From assembly GCA_008711295.1 (NCBI GenBank), contig VUYV01000155.1:2200454-2264453 (forward strand): a stretch of DNA of 64,000 nt, read 5' to 3'. Each line of letters opens with the position of its first letter. Position 1 is the stretch's first letter. The notes beneath the pieces were generated by a model that was given only the letters and a program-made list of their open reading frames with translations, made no database searches and had not been told where the DNA came from. Positions 50,151 through 62,160 of the stretch are shown piece by piece. This DNA is from Anarhynchus alexandrinus (taxonomy: Eukaryota > Chordata > Aves > Charadriiformes > Charadriidae). The translations under genes were made by a program, and so were the position numbers.

Positions 50151-51139
50151 TGTGGTGAGTTGAACTTGGGTGGATGCCATTGCTTAGCAAGCCACTTCAT
50201 CACTCCCCTCCTCAGCTGGACAGGGGAGAGAAAATACAACAAAAGGCCCGTGGGTCGAGATAAGGACAGGGGAATCAGTCAGTAATTACCGTCATGGGCA
50301 AACCAGACTCAACTAAGGAAAATTAATTTAATTTATTGCCAATCAAATCAGAGTAGGGTAACAAGGAACAAAAACTAAATCTTAAAACACCTTCCCCCCA
50401 CCCTTCCCTTCTTCCCAGGCTCAACTTCACTCCTGATTTTCTCTACCTCTTCCCCCCGAGTGGTGCAGGGAGACAGGGATTGGGGGTTTCAGTCAGTTCA
50501 TCACATTTTCTCTGCCCCTCATTTGTCCTCAGAGGGAGGACTCTTCACACTCTTCTCCTGCTCCAGAGGGGGGTGCCTCCCACAGGATGCAGTCCTTCAG
50601 GAACAGACTGCTCCAGTGTAGGTCACCCACAGGGTCACAAGTCCTGCCAGGAGCCTGCTCCAGCATGGGCTCCCACAGGATCACAGCCTCCTTCGGGCAT
50701 CCACGTGCTCTGGCGTGGGGTCCTCCATGGGCTGCAGCTGGACATCTGCTCCACCATTAACTCCATGGGCTGCAGGGGGACAGCCTGCCTCACCATGGTC
50801 TTCACCACAGGCTGCAGGGGAATCTCTGCTCCAGTACCTGGAGCAACCCCTCCCCCTCCTTCTTCACTGACCTTGGCGTCTGCAGAATTGTTTCTCTAAC
50901 ATATTCTCACTCTCTTCTCTGCTGTTGTTGTGCAGCACGTTTTTTCCCCTTCTTAAACATGTTATCACAGAGGCACTACCACCGTCTCTGATGAGCTCAG
51001 CCTCAGCCTGTGGTGGCTCCGTCTTGGAGCTGGCTAGCATTGTCTCCATTGGACATAGGGGAAGCTTCTAGCAGCTTCTCATGGAAGCGACCCCTGTAGC
51101 CCCCTCACTACCAAATCCTTGCCACACAAACCCTATACA
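50151..51139 (-). mobile_element. Near-complete solo LTR of an avian endogenous retrovirus
   Basis: The 989-bp element begins TGTGGTGAGTTGAACTTGGG and ends TTGCCACACAAACCCTATACA minus its first base, i.e. TG...CA termini. The flanking 5-mers are CCCCT (50,146-50,150) and CCTCT (51,140-51,144), a target duplication with one mismatch. The text matches, from memory, an LTR family widespread in bird genomes. The minus strand carries an AATAAA near 50,330, which sets the orientation. No gag, pol or env sequence flanks it, so it is a solo LTR. Open frames inside it, up to 139 codons, are not genes. Confidence 0.85.
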
Positions 51140-52469
51140 CCTCTCAACATGTTTAAAAAAAATTAAATAGTTTTGAATTTAGTACAACCAACACTCCATC
51201 TCTCAGGCTAATATTTATCTGAAAGACCACAGAGAATGGAAAAACCTAGATAATATATGTAATACTGCTTCCAATCCTTAAATGGTTTCCAGAAAGTTAC
51301 AAATAGGTAAATCTGTCCATAGATTAAGTTAATTTGATTCTAATATTTTTTTACCTGGATTTCTGAGGAATGGGTGTTATCCCATCCAGTTCCACGTGTC
51401 TGCACTCCTTTGCCCATCTGCTCCTCTCCAGTAGTTCTCTAATCTGCCGGCAATTTCAGTTTCAGCCACATTTGAGAAAGGAGTAGAATCATGATAAGTA
51501 TGTGATTTCTATATGATTGATGAAAATGAATGATTGGGTAAAAAAGATGGAGTTACTAACACTATCTTCATAGAGAAGAGAGCTTTATAGTGAGAGAGCA
51601 CAGTTTTATTAGACACCAGAGAATCTAGTCTGCATTGGTGGTTTCTCTCTCACACAGATTCCCTAGTATTTGATAAGGCAAAACCCATAAATGAAGTTTT
51701 TCCAATGCTTAATTTTCTTAATGGCAGCTCTTCCCTGTGGATTCCCTATGGCGTAATAAGGCATGAGTTTATGCTGCAATCTTAGTATAATTCTGTTAAG
51801 AATTATCAATCAACCACAAGACACAAATCCGTTTGCAACCAACCTATTTATTAATTCTTGTGATGCTTGTTATGTATATTTGTCACCCTTGTTCTTTCTT
51901 AGATTTGCTACCTTTCAGATAGCTGTCACCTACTCATTTTTTGTAGTCTCCTTTGATTGATGACTATATTCACTCTCCCCTCAAATGAAAATTTGCTTCA
52001 GAGATATTGGCCCTACATTTTCTGTATTGTGCTGACATTTGGAAAAGACTTCAACCATTTACTCCTGTTTGGTATCATGTCTGTTCTAGCTCCCCAGTTC
52101 GTGCCCTGCTTGTTGCTCCACACTAATTAGCACAAGAAATGCTCACTAGAATTGAAGAGGTATTTGCGTTGTAAAGAAGCCGGACACTTATGCTACTTTA
52201 AACCTGACTCTTGCTCACCTTCTGCCTTTAGTTTCCACCTTTGGGTGTGCTAGATATAATTTAAATCCTGACTGCAAGTAGATACAGTCTCTCCTGTGGA
52301 AACTGCTTTTTTGCATGATGGAAATTGCAGCTAAGAGTTAAGCAGCCAAACCCTCTGCATTGCATGGCAAAGCGGATTGCTGAAAATTTTCATGTTTGGA
52401 GCTAAACTGGCCAAGGAAAATAACTTGAAATGTGTTTTAGCTTAAGACAACACTCTTGCAGGTTCTTAG
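51140..52469. other. Unique AT-rich noncoding DNA
   Basis: No gene and no continuation of a provirus to the right of the LTR. Confidence 0.55.
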
Positions 52470-53670
52470 ACCTAGATTCATAAGAGGACGCTGGCACTAA
52501 CTGCCAGTGTAGGTACCTAACTCCAAGTTGAATTCTCAGATTGCTTGCTAAGGTTTAGCACTTAAGGCTCAAGGTGCTGAGGTTATCTTATCACCTGCAA
52601 ATTTCTTCATGGATGCAAGGGCTGGCTGCTTCATATGCTTAGAAGAACTTACATCCTGACAATCCATTTTCGATTTCATTTTTAAATTAGAAGAGCTTTC
52701 TATCCAGCATGCTGTCTACAGTGATTTCGGCACCAGTCTACATTAAAGGTCTGGATCCTTAACTTGGAGCCAGTATTTCAGTATATGTAACGGAGTATTT
52801 AAAAACTATGAGCTGCAATGTGGAACATCAGTCTCCTGTGAGGATTTAACTCTGAGTGCTAAACAGAAAGATGCCCAAGAGTGACATCTGCAACCGCATT
52901 TGGGTACTCTCCAGACATGGAAACATTACTGAACAATCCCCACAGGACCCCTCTATCTGTTCTTTCAGCATCCTATACATTTGCATACATTTAGAAGTGT
53001 CTTCCTGCACATGCACTGATAGAATATGTGGATCTTTGTCAATCAAGTTCTTCATACAGCTGAACAGCACTTAGATGTTGAGTTATGGAGCCTTACAAAA
53101 CCCAAGTACCCCTATGGCCCGTACCCTCTATGTAGATACACTTTGTGTCTTCACAGGTGACACTTTGAAGGCTTTAGGTTAAGCAGTACCTACCTCAGCT
53201 GCTCAAAGGGACTGAAAAATGGACAAAAAGATCAAACAGAACTGCATTCTTGAGGCATAACATGTTACTGTTAATTAAGGCATACTAACCATTCAGCTAT
53301 GAGTTTAACTAGCTCAAATCACAAAGTAATTCAAAGTGGCTTAAACTTTAGTGAGAACAATGTCAGTGTCAATTGTGACTATTGCCATTTTAACTGCAAT
53401 GACTAATCTCATTCTATCACATGCTCCTTCCATTGGGCATGGCATTGCGCACCTATCCCATACCCATCCTTTATGGAGTCATTTCCTAAGTCCACATTTG
53501 GTGCCTGCATTCAGAGTTAGACACTAAAAATAATATCCACAACTGCAGGACTACTGAGGAACTGGAGGACCAAGAAACGGCAAGGGACCAAAACTAAGCC
53601 AGCTAATAAGAAATATGGTTCTGTCTGGAGTGCCTCCCCCCTCTCAGCTTAGGCACTGACTCTAGACCTT
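52470..53670. repeat. Possible very old decayed repeat region
   Basis: Phrases such as CCTAGATTCATAAGAGGAC, TAGGTACCTAACTCCAAG, TTAGCACTTAAGGCTC, GGTGCCTGCATTCAGAG and CAGCTTAGGCACTGAC recall a second sauropsid repeat rich in 'taggcacctaa' motifs. They are scattered, so the extent is a guess and unique sequence may be mixed in. Confidence 0.3.
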
Positions 53671-56600
53671 GTGTGAGATTGGCAGCCACAGCCTGAAGTT
53701 CTCCTCCTTGCCCAAAGCACAATTTTCCATTGGGTATCAAACTTATACAGTGATTTCTTGTGAGAGCAGGACTGCAGATGGTAGTGCAGCTATTAGCCCT
53801 TTATGTCAACCTCCTTGTGTCTATAACAATAGTTAACGCTCCTCTGATCTCAGCTCCCCTCCACTGTCCATATTTTCCATAGAAAATATCTATGGTCACT
53901 GTCCATGTTTTTATTATGTGCAAATATTTTCAAGGGCTGCTCTGAATTAGGCCAACAGAGTTATCCATTAATTTTGAATTTTAGATCAGCAGTATGGACC
54001 AACATACTTGGTCCACCCAAGCAGGTCACAGTCGTGCACATGGACAATTATAATACTTGAGGTATAAACATGAATTTTCTGACTAACATCTAGAAGTCTA
54101 ACCACTTTCAGAAGTAACAAATACAGCATATCTTCAGTATTGGGTCCAAAAAGACACTCTTCTCTACATTTTAAAAAATCCCACTCATGGGTTTGCTGAA
54201 TTTCAGACTGAAATAGAGGTTCAAGCAAATTGTTAGCCAGGATCAATATTTTGTCTGAACACAGAAACACAGAATCAATACTTTGAAAATCCTCTTGGCA
54301 GAAATGTGTTTCTAAGTACTTTGGTACTGCAACAGTGGTGGCAAGGGAGAAGCATTTGTTGGCGTGTCACCTTTGACTTTGAAAATATCTCTATAATGGA
54401 CAAGACCAGTCTCTTTAATTCCTTTAAAAATTTGCCTTTGGTGACCAAGCACAATTAGTGAATCTTCTGTATTTTCCATGGCTGAGATAACAAAGTTGTC
54501 ATTAGAAATAAGATGGATTCCAGTAGTGACCACAGTGATGTTGCCTGGCACTCCTAGATAATGCTCTCCCCTGAGGAGCCTTACCCTAGTAATTACTTTC
54601 TTCTCCCTTTTGTCAACCTATTTGAAATCTATCACTTTTAATGAGTATTTATCTCCAAGTCAGTAAATCTGTATTAGGTAGCACTTTGTGTAATGTCTTA
54701 TTCCAGTCCATTATCCATGGTATTCCTTCCTATCTATGCAGGCTTCTCTCCTATGATTTGCTTCATGTTGACTGAACCTTTGTTCATGCAGAGATCCTTG
54801 GACTCCAGCACCATTCCATATGGACCTAGGACTCCATCTGCATGGGTAAATGGTGAGATCTGGGTCAGTAATTACAATATAGAAAGTGATTACATTTTTT
54901 TTAAGCATTGACTATTTTTAATAAGCTTACTTTTAATTATTCATTGGAATCTTCCTAAATATTCACATATTGATTCCCTTGTATGCCTGAATATTATGCC
55001 TAGAATCTATGTAAAATTAATTGGCCAGAATTTTCCCATTTCTTCCTTCCTGTCGTGTAGGGTTATTTTTAGTCTCTGAATCCCTAGCTTGATGAACGTC
55101 ATCTGCAAAAGTTCAAAAAGTCCTTCAGATAGTTCCTTAAAATATTCAGGTGCACCATTTCTAAAAGTCCAGATGCACCTTACTGAACTTTGTCTAATAG
55201 CATTTAGGAAGCAGAGAAATTATTACAGGACGCGTTAAGAGAGACCATTATCAAAGGTGGAGAAGTTAGTGAACTGCAACTTGCAGGGTCAAGTACTGGC
55301 CCTACAATTAGAATCTGCATATTTTTACTAGTATTTAACAAAGCTTATGTCTGATTTTATCCTTTCAAACTATATAGCCCCAGTCAGGACAGAGGCCTTG
55401 TTGTGCTTGGTACAATACAGATGAGGAAACAGCCCTTCTCAACAGGCTCAAGCTCATCCCAAAAGTTTGCATATGGCCAATTCATTAATTTGGCAGAGGT
55501 GACAGCTAGGGAAGCTTTATAGCCAAGAAAAGGCCTTAGAAAACAAGCCCTTACAAGGCTGAAACTTTGGGACAATGACCAAGTCTTTTGATTTGTTGAC
55601 AAGGACTATCATAGCAGCTCCTGAAATAAGTGGAGCTCACTTCTGGTTTCAGTCAACAAGGAGCGTGGTCCAGGAAGGTAGTCATCTCTGGTGGTGACAA
55701 ATGGAATCCATGAAACAATACGGCAAAACTCACTGTGAAACATGTACGTTCCTCCCTGCGAGGGATGGCCAGCCAAAGATCATAACCCCTGCACATCAAC
55801 AGCAGACAGTGCAATGACCTTCAGTGTGAGGAAAAGACAAACACGGGGGCAATGGTTTTTCATCTCTAATTGCTTAGTGTGTGTTTGGGAAAAGTCCATA
55901 TAAGGAAGATCATCTGTCTTCTCTGCTTTGCCATAGTCCACACATGGATACAATTGTATGCACGCAGCAGGTTGCAAGACTGAGCCTGTAAATATATTTA
56001 GTAAGTTACAGGCAGACATAAACTAAAACCATGTGTATTTGCTTTTAAGGCAATCAGCTTCAGTAGTGTTGTCAGCACCTCTGAGAGCCCGCCCCAGGTG
56101 TAGACGACCTTATTCTCTATAAACACATTCAGTGAAATAATTCTGATGTTATCCATTTATGAGGATGTTAAGAGGTATGACACCACCCAGTTCTTAGGTG
56201 TTCACTGACGAATTTTTTGGAACCTGATTACACAGCAAGTGCTTTCACTGGAAAATCTTGAAGCAATTTTTGTAGGATAAATTTTTGTTCTGTGTTATAA
56301 GTGAAGGTTTATTCATGAAGAGACACATTCAGCTACAGGCAGTAAGCAAGTGTAAAGATTTTTCACTGCTTCAGATGTCAAAATAAAGCCTTAATAGGAC
56401 AGGCACTGGCTTCTGTATGGCAGGAAACATCATATTGGAAAAATCAGAGTAGAGAAGTAGCAATCTAGACTCAAATCCTCAAAAGCAGTTTCATCAACAG
56501 GAAAGCCCATAACTTTCATATGGGTTACACTTCTATAGAAATCAGTAGATGACACTGAGAAACATTCATGTTCATGAAGCAATCAAGGGAATGTTTCATT

Positions 56601-56873
56601 TCAGGAAGAACATAGGCATCTACATTTATCAGAGCATTTCACAAGATACTTTCCCACTGATACAGCTTCATTAGTATCTAATACATCATGTGCTTTTTTT
56701 AAACATTTGTTTTTAAGCATATAACGTTCTGCTATTGCAAATGGCCCAGAGGAACCCATATCTTGGCTGTACTAAATGCTTTGGTAACTTCGTATAAATT
56801 AATGACGTATTTCATGTAGAAGGATACTTCCCCTTAAAGAGGGGAAAGGTTGACCTTCATTCCCTGTTTTTAC
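53671..56873. other. Unique AT-rich noncoding DNA
   Basis: A perfect 8-bp inverted repeat with a 4-bp loop (ATATTTTC...GAAAATAT) lies at 53,870-53,889, with CACTGTCCAT directly repeated on either side. No gene is supported. Confidence 0.5.
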
Positions 56874-57683
56874 TGTGGACTTGTCTTTGCCACAGAAATA
56901 TGTCATTAACATTTGTCACAGGAAAAACAGTCTTGACTTGGGGAACTTTAATTAATTTAATTTATTGACAAGAAACACAAACTTTGCATTATTGAATTGG
57001 ATAGCGAGAAAAAAGCATAAACAAACAAAGAAACACTTAAGTAAACACCTTCCCTTCCCTTTCAGTGGGCTCATCTTCAGGCAAACACTCCTCCCCTTCC
57101 CAGCCTCTGCTCCCCTTATTTTCTCTGTGGGTTACATTTAGTCTCTATCTCAGTTCCTTTGGGGAGCTGTTGAGGGGCAGAGGAGGTTGGGCACACTGTG
57201 TAATGGTTGTTTTCAGCAGATCCTTGCTTCTTACTGATGCTGTTCGGCTCCAGCATGGATTGCCTACAGCTGCCGTCTCTCAGGGCTGTCCCTGCCCCAG
57301 CAGCGGCCACAGAATAGCCGGAATCTCTCAGGCATTTCCTTGCCATGGCATGAATTACCTGTGGGCCTCAGTCCCTCAGAGTTGACATCCTCTGGCATAG
57401 AGCTCCTCCTTCCAAGAGTCCATCTTGAGCAATGTCTCCTTCCATGCATCTCCTCCATTTCTTCTTCCCCACAGCAGCAGATGTTATTTCTTAAACATGT
57501 TTTAGCAGAGGCACCGTATGCTCCTGTAACTGGCTGAAGTTTTGACACATGATGGCGTGCTGACACTTGTTTCAGGGCAGCTGGATCCACCTATGGACAA
57601 CACAAGGCAGGTTGTGGCCTACTCCCACAAAGGTCACTCTGCAGCCCCCAGTCAAAACACTGCAACTTCTGCCCAGTACTCCA
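56874..57683 (-). mobile_element. Older, diverged LTR related to the one at 50151
   Basis: Several segments align in order with the solo LTR: CAGTCTTGACTTGGGGAAC, TTAATTTAATTTATTGACAA, CTTCCCAGCCTCTGC, TTCTTAAACATGTTTTAGCA, GCAGAGGCACC and TCTGCAGCCCCCAGTCAAAA. The minus strand again has AATAAA in the same relative place. About 810 bp remain. The ends are approximate and no target duplication was found, which fits greater age. It has the same orientation as the first LTR but is too diverged to be its partner in one provirus. Confidence 0.6.
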
Positions 57684-59104
57684 ATAAAGAAGGTTGTGTT
57701 TTGTTTTTGTTTTTTAAATAACATTTAAATAAGTTAGAAAAACTTGAAGAAATGGGATGAGAGGAGACATTTGAAAAACTTAAAGAAAACATGATTTCAG
57801 GAATGAGGTTTTGACCAAGGGTCTTGAAGATCAGGATGATATCATGTAAGTACTTAAATGGAGTTCCAGTTTGGTGAACAAAAGAGCTGAACCACAGCCA
57901 CAGCACAAATGATGAGTTGTGGAGAAAGAAACATACAACTAAGGACTCAATGGATCATCAGCATGGAAGCTGAAGTTACTTGAAATTATGGTGCATCAAA
58001 CTGTTATTCTTTATTTCCAGCCTCCCTGGTGCTATGCATTTCACACCACAGAGGAAGGGTTAAATTGTCAAGAAGAGCTTAACACTGTGATATCTAATTT
58101 TCAAGCAAACTGTCAGCCAGTTATCTCTCCTTGTTCCCCAAGCCACTTTGTGCTATATGCCAATGGAAGAAAACAGAACCAGAAGCTAGATGGTAGGAAA
58201 CAGTGAGAAGAGTGGCGGAGCTGAAGGGATTTTCCCTTTCTGTAAGACGTCTGTTTGCTCACAACTTTCATAGCTGTGAACTGTCTCCTGCAGTGAAGTA
58301 CTTAAATGATGTAATTTCTTTTTCACAAAGAAATAAAAGAACATAAACAAAATACAATGACCCAGTCTAGTATCACTTGATGATGAGGCCATGCAGCCAA
58401 GAGACCTGTTCTTTAAACCGTATTTCATCTGATCTTATGTTCTTCATGAGAGATATAACCACAAAGCTATCTGCAAGTCAGAAGTTCACATCTCACCCTA
58501 TCACTTGCAGTTGCTGTTCTATTAAAAACACCAAGGTAGGGGGTTAAATAAGAGAGAATATTTAAGAAGTTGATATCATCCCTTGGTTAAGGTACTCTTC
58601 CACTGCAGGAAAGGTCTCACGTTAAATCACAGCTTGAAGAAGGTAAAGGATGAAGGAGAATTTAAATATATGCCTGACTTAAATCTATAATTTCCAGTCT
58701 CTCATTGAAGGGGAAGGAGAATCTCACTGCCTTTTGTCGGATAAGCATGCTCTGAAAATTGTTATTGTGATGGATCTGTCAAGTAAAAAAGTTGGAGTAG
58801 CGCATGATTTGTGAATCTCTGGTGAACCCAAGCATGAGTTGGAGCTTCAAGAACTTCAGCACTGCCTAGGCAAGACACATTTTGCTCATATACGCCTATC
58901 GAAACTTGGATACCTAAAGGGCTTCACTGGAGAAAACTTTGTCATAGACACCTGCTGAATTGAGGGAATTTTAAGTGCTAATGATGACTAAGTATTAAAC
59001 TACATGCTTAGAGACTCATTAAGGCCTCTAAATCACTCTTGCAAATCTATCCCAAAGTGCTAGGTACAACAGGCAGCCATAACGTACAAGTAAAATAGAG
59101 TTTT
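57684..59104. other. Unique AT-rich noncoding DNA
   Basis: No gene or clear repeat is seen. Confidence 0.5.
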
Positions 59105-59750
59105 AAAGGGAGCTAGTATATAGGCAGAAATGGGATTACTTAGTGAAGAAGACAGATGGAGTGTACGATTGAATGACATTTACTAAACAGGAGAGGAAAG
59201 TGATAGGGAAAAGGGACGGCTGTAATGAACACAAACATGTAGTAGATAGAGGAATGGTGTGCTAGATTTAAAGGACATCTGGTGTAAGGGACAGCTGAAG
59301 TGTATGAGTGACATGCCCTAGATATAAGGTTGGAAGTGCTGTGCATGAATGACAGCTGGCTTAGCTATCATGGGTGACATGTCCTCCACAGAGGAATAGA
59401 GTGACAGCTAGTGTGTACTTTATGAGTGAAATATCTTTGTTACAGCAGGCAAATATGAGGAAAAATTAGCTGGAGTGCCTGAGTAACATGTTCCTGACCA
59501 AAGAAGGAAGAGTTAGATGCAACACAAAGCTGCAATGCATGGGTGACATGACATAGAAGGGAAAGAGAGCAGTAAGTGGCACAAGTGCGATAGGACCAGA
59601 TTGGATTAAATAACCCTTTCGGGAAGGAGATGTCATAAGTGTAACATATGACTGGAGTGTACAACTGATACGCCACTGGCTGAAAGTACTGTCAGTGGCC
59701 AAAGCCGATAGAGTTGGCAGCTGGCTGTGGCCAACATGATGTAGCCGTAG
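59105..59750. repeat. Decayed tandem repeat, period about 60 bp, roughly ten units
   Basis: A core resembling GACAGCTGGAGTGTATGA followed by GTGACATG recurs with starts near 59,151, 59,215, 59,290, 59,351, 59,403, 59,465, 59,525, perhaps 59,585, then 59,645 and 59,715. Spacing is mostly 58-64 bp, with one gap of 75, one of 52 and one of 70. The minus-strand translation shows the same period as HVTHALQL and HVTQALQL exactly 20 residues apart. Units have diverged strongly, so this is an old minisatellite. I know no named family. Confidence 0.65.
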
Positions 59751-61839
59751 TCTTTGATCCTTCTGGCATTTCCCTGAAGTGGGCCAAATTTTCCATGGGG
59801 ACTATAATGGGGATTTCTATAATAAACTCATTAGTAGACTGTTCCTGCTGGCATCATAAGCAGAAAATTTTTAATGATGTCACTCTATTTTGTCCTTATA
59901 TGGAGAATTAAAGTAAAGATGTCACTGAGACATGCTAGAGAAGTCCACTCTGCACTTTTTGGAAGTCATCTCTCAACAGATTTTTTTATTTTTTTCAGAT
60001 GACATTCTACTACAAATGTAGATCAGTGAAAACACTAGTTTTCAATCTTTGGAGATTTTTCTTATTAACTCCCTCTCTCACGAGCAGACTTCTGAAACAG
60101 ACTTCTATATACTCTGTAGCTGCTCTGTGATCACAAGGCAGGAAGCCCTGATCATGACAGTGTTACTGGAAAACATCCCTTATTTTTCTGAGACACTCTT
60201 GTTCTCTCTTTGTATGTGTGTCCAATCAGTATAAGCCCATAGATGCTTAAGTTCTCTGGTCTTGTATTTTATATACCCATATTTTCAAAGTGGCATACGT
60301 GTATATGGGTTTTTGTGTATTATTACTGCAACAGTCATGATAAACTACAGCACAATTTACCATAGTGTGAATTATTATAGATTATCACAATCAGCAAAAG
60401 GTGATAGAAGTTCAAAAATCGTCAATCAGGGATTCAGACTCATGATCTAGGCTTAAAATTTGCGGGATGTAAATAACAAATAAATACAAAATGAGGCTAC
60501 TTTTCATTCATCCAGCTGTGAGGGTATTCTCAGGCTTGCAGTCTTCATGCTGCCTTCTACCCTGTAAGGCCTAGAAACTTTTTTCCTTTTAATGAAAACA
60601 CTAAGCCCCAGTGAATTGTATGACTTCAGGAGCCAGGGATTAAGAAAAATATGAAATATCATGAGACGTACAATAAAATCCCCATGATAGAATCACCTTA
60701 ACTGGCAATAGTGAGGTGGAAGGCCAACTTTAATTTAACCTTGCAGTGTGATGCAACACAGCCCCACAATGCAGGTCACATCTGTGAGGCAGAACCTAGC
60801 TCTCAAGGATACTCAAGTTCTCTTTTATTAAATATTCTTCATAAGTATATTGCAGCTTTGGCCTCTGTGCAGACTTATGAAAACAAATACTGTGAAGTAT
60901 AACATTGTAGAGCGCTGTATAGGAACAGACAGGTTTTAAAATGCTTAATCAACCGGTCTATCCACACAGATTTCGCCAAACACTGTTACTGGTGACCATC
61001 TTATACACTTATTAAAAGAACGATGCTCGTTCTTACAGCTTGGAATAGCTTTTATCTTGAACTGAATAGACTCTTTGAACCTAAGGCTCAGGTGTAGAGG
61101 AGTAAATGAAGCCCTGACTGTTTTCTCCCAAGTGGACAGGAAACGGCCAGATCTTGGGCTGCCTGCCTACATCCACAGATTTGGTGATCAGAATAGCTAA
61201 GTAAGAATGAAGCGGTAGTGGCTTTTTGTTGGCATAGTTATCAAAGGGCTCTTTGGAGCTCAAAGACGCCTGCTAACAGCAGGATGTGCTCCACAGCTGC
61301 CAGGCAGGTAAGCGTGCAACAGGGTTGTATTTAGTAACGGGTAGCACCAATTTATCTGTAAACCTCAAGCTCTCCAGGGGCTCTGGGCAGTGGAAGCTTG
61401 CAGTGCATCATGCCTCTTTGAATTTCTAAAGCAAACAATAATCAGCCTGAGTGGTAAGAAAGCCCAGCAGAAAAGCTGCCATTCTAAATGGGAAGATAAA
61501 AAGCCACGGGTTATAAATGAGGCAATGCGGGGAAGGAAATACATTTTACTGAGACCTAAACAAACTTACAAGTCCAGTTTAGGAAATGAGAAAGAAGCCA
61601 GCTGTCTTGAAGTTAGCTCGGGGCCCTTGGACAGGGCCACCCTGTCAAAGCCTTATAGGAGGAAAGGCACAGGATCTGAAGGAACGCCACCTGGGTTGCT
61701 GAGCCGCGTCTCCTATCTAACAACAAGCATATTGGAGAGTTGTGCTTTATTTTCTTCTCAAAACTCATCTTGAAACAGGATAGGAATTTTTACTCCCAAA
61801 TGTGATGCTGGGAAGCTGTTCTAGGATCTCATTATTCTT
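59751..61839. other. Unique AT-rich noncoding DNA
   Basis: A 127-codon + frame at 61,390-61,773 opens on GTG, shows no domain and is not called. Nothing else is supported. Confidence 0.5.
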
Positions 61840-62160
61840 CTCGTCTGACCCTTGTTTTTCTCCTTTTGAGCCCAAGTTTATTCCTGAAATCTTTATACCC
61901 AGGTATTGCTGTGCTGACATTTAGTTCTTTTCTTCTTTCCCAAAGCTGTTCCCAAAATGCGTTTATATCCTTGTTCAATTTTATTCTGTCAGACTACGCC
62001 AGCTAAATTCTTTTAATCTCCACTTGTAACAGATATCCTCCTTGTCTTTGATCTTTCTGTTGACCCTTTTCTGCTTTTTCCAATTTGGATGGATTTCTGC
62101 AAAACAACAGTGTCCAAAACTATGTATTGAGACATCCTACTGTCATCTTTGGAGTTTCAC
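61840..62160 (-). mobile_element. Old CR1/L3-type LINE fragment
   Basis: On the + strand TTTAATCTCCACTTGTAACA, ATCCTCCTTGTCTTTGATC, TTTCTGTTGACCCTTTTCTG, CTTTTTCCAATTTGGATGG and GTGTCCAAAACTATGTATTG follow the order of the reverse-complemented 3' region of CR1/L3 LINEs ('...tttgatcattcttgttgcccttttctgaacc...ttccaatt...gaccaaaactg...'). Only the part right of about 61,970 is clear. Confidence 0.5.

Noticed and set aside
50480..50899. 139-codon + frame as a gene
   Set aside because: It lies wholly inside the solo LTR and is read antisense to the LTR. Its length reflects the GC-rich quasi-repeats.
59140..59702. Minus-strand frames in the tandem array as a repeat protein
   Set aside because: The 20-residue period comes from the 60-bp DNA repeat. 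The frames shift between units and there are stops throughout the array.
61390..61773. 127-codon + frame as a gene
   Set aside because: Opens on GTG, no motif or family resemblance, no splice context and no neighbouring coding signal.
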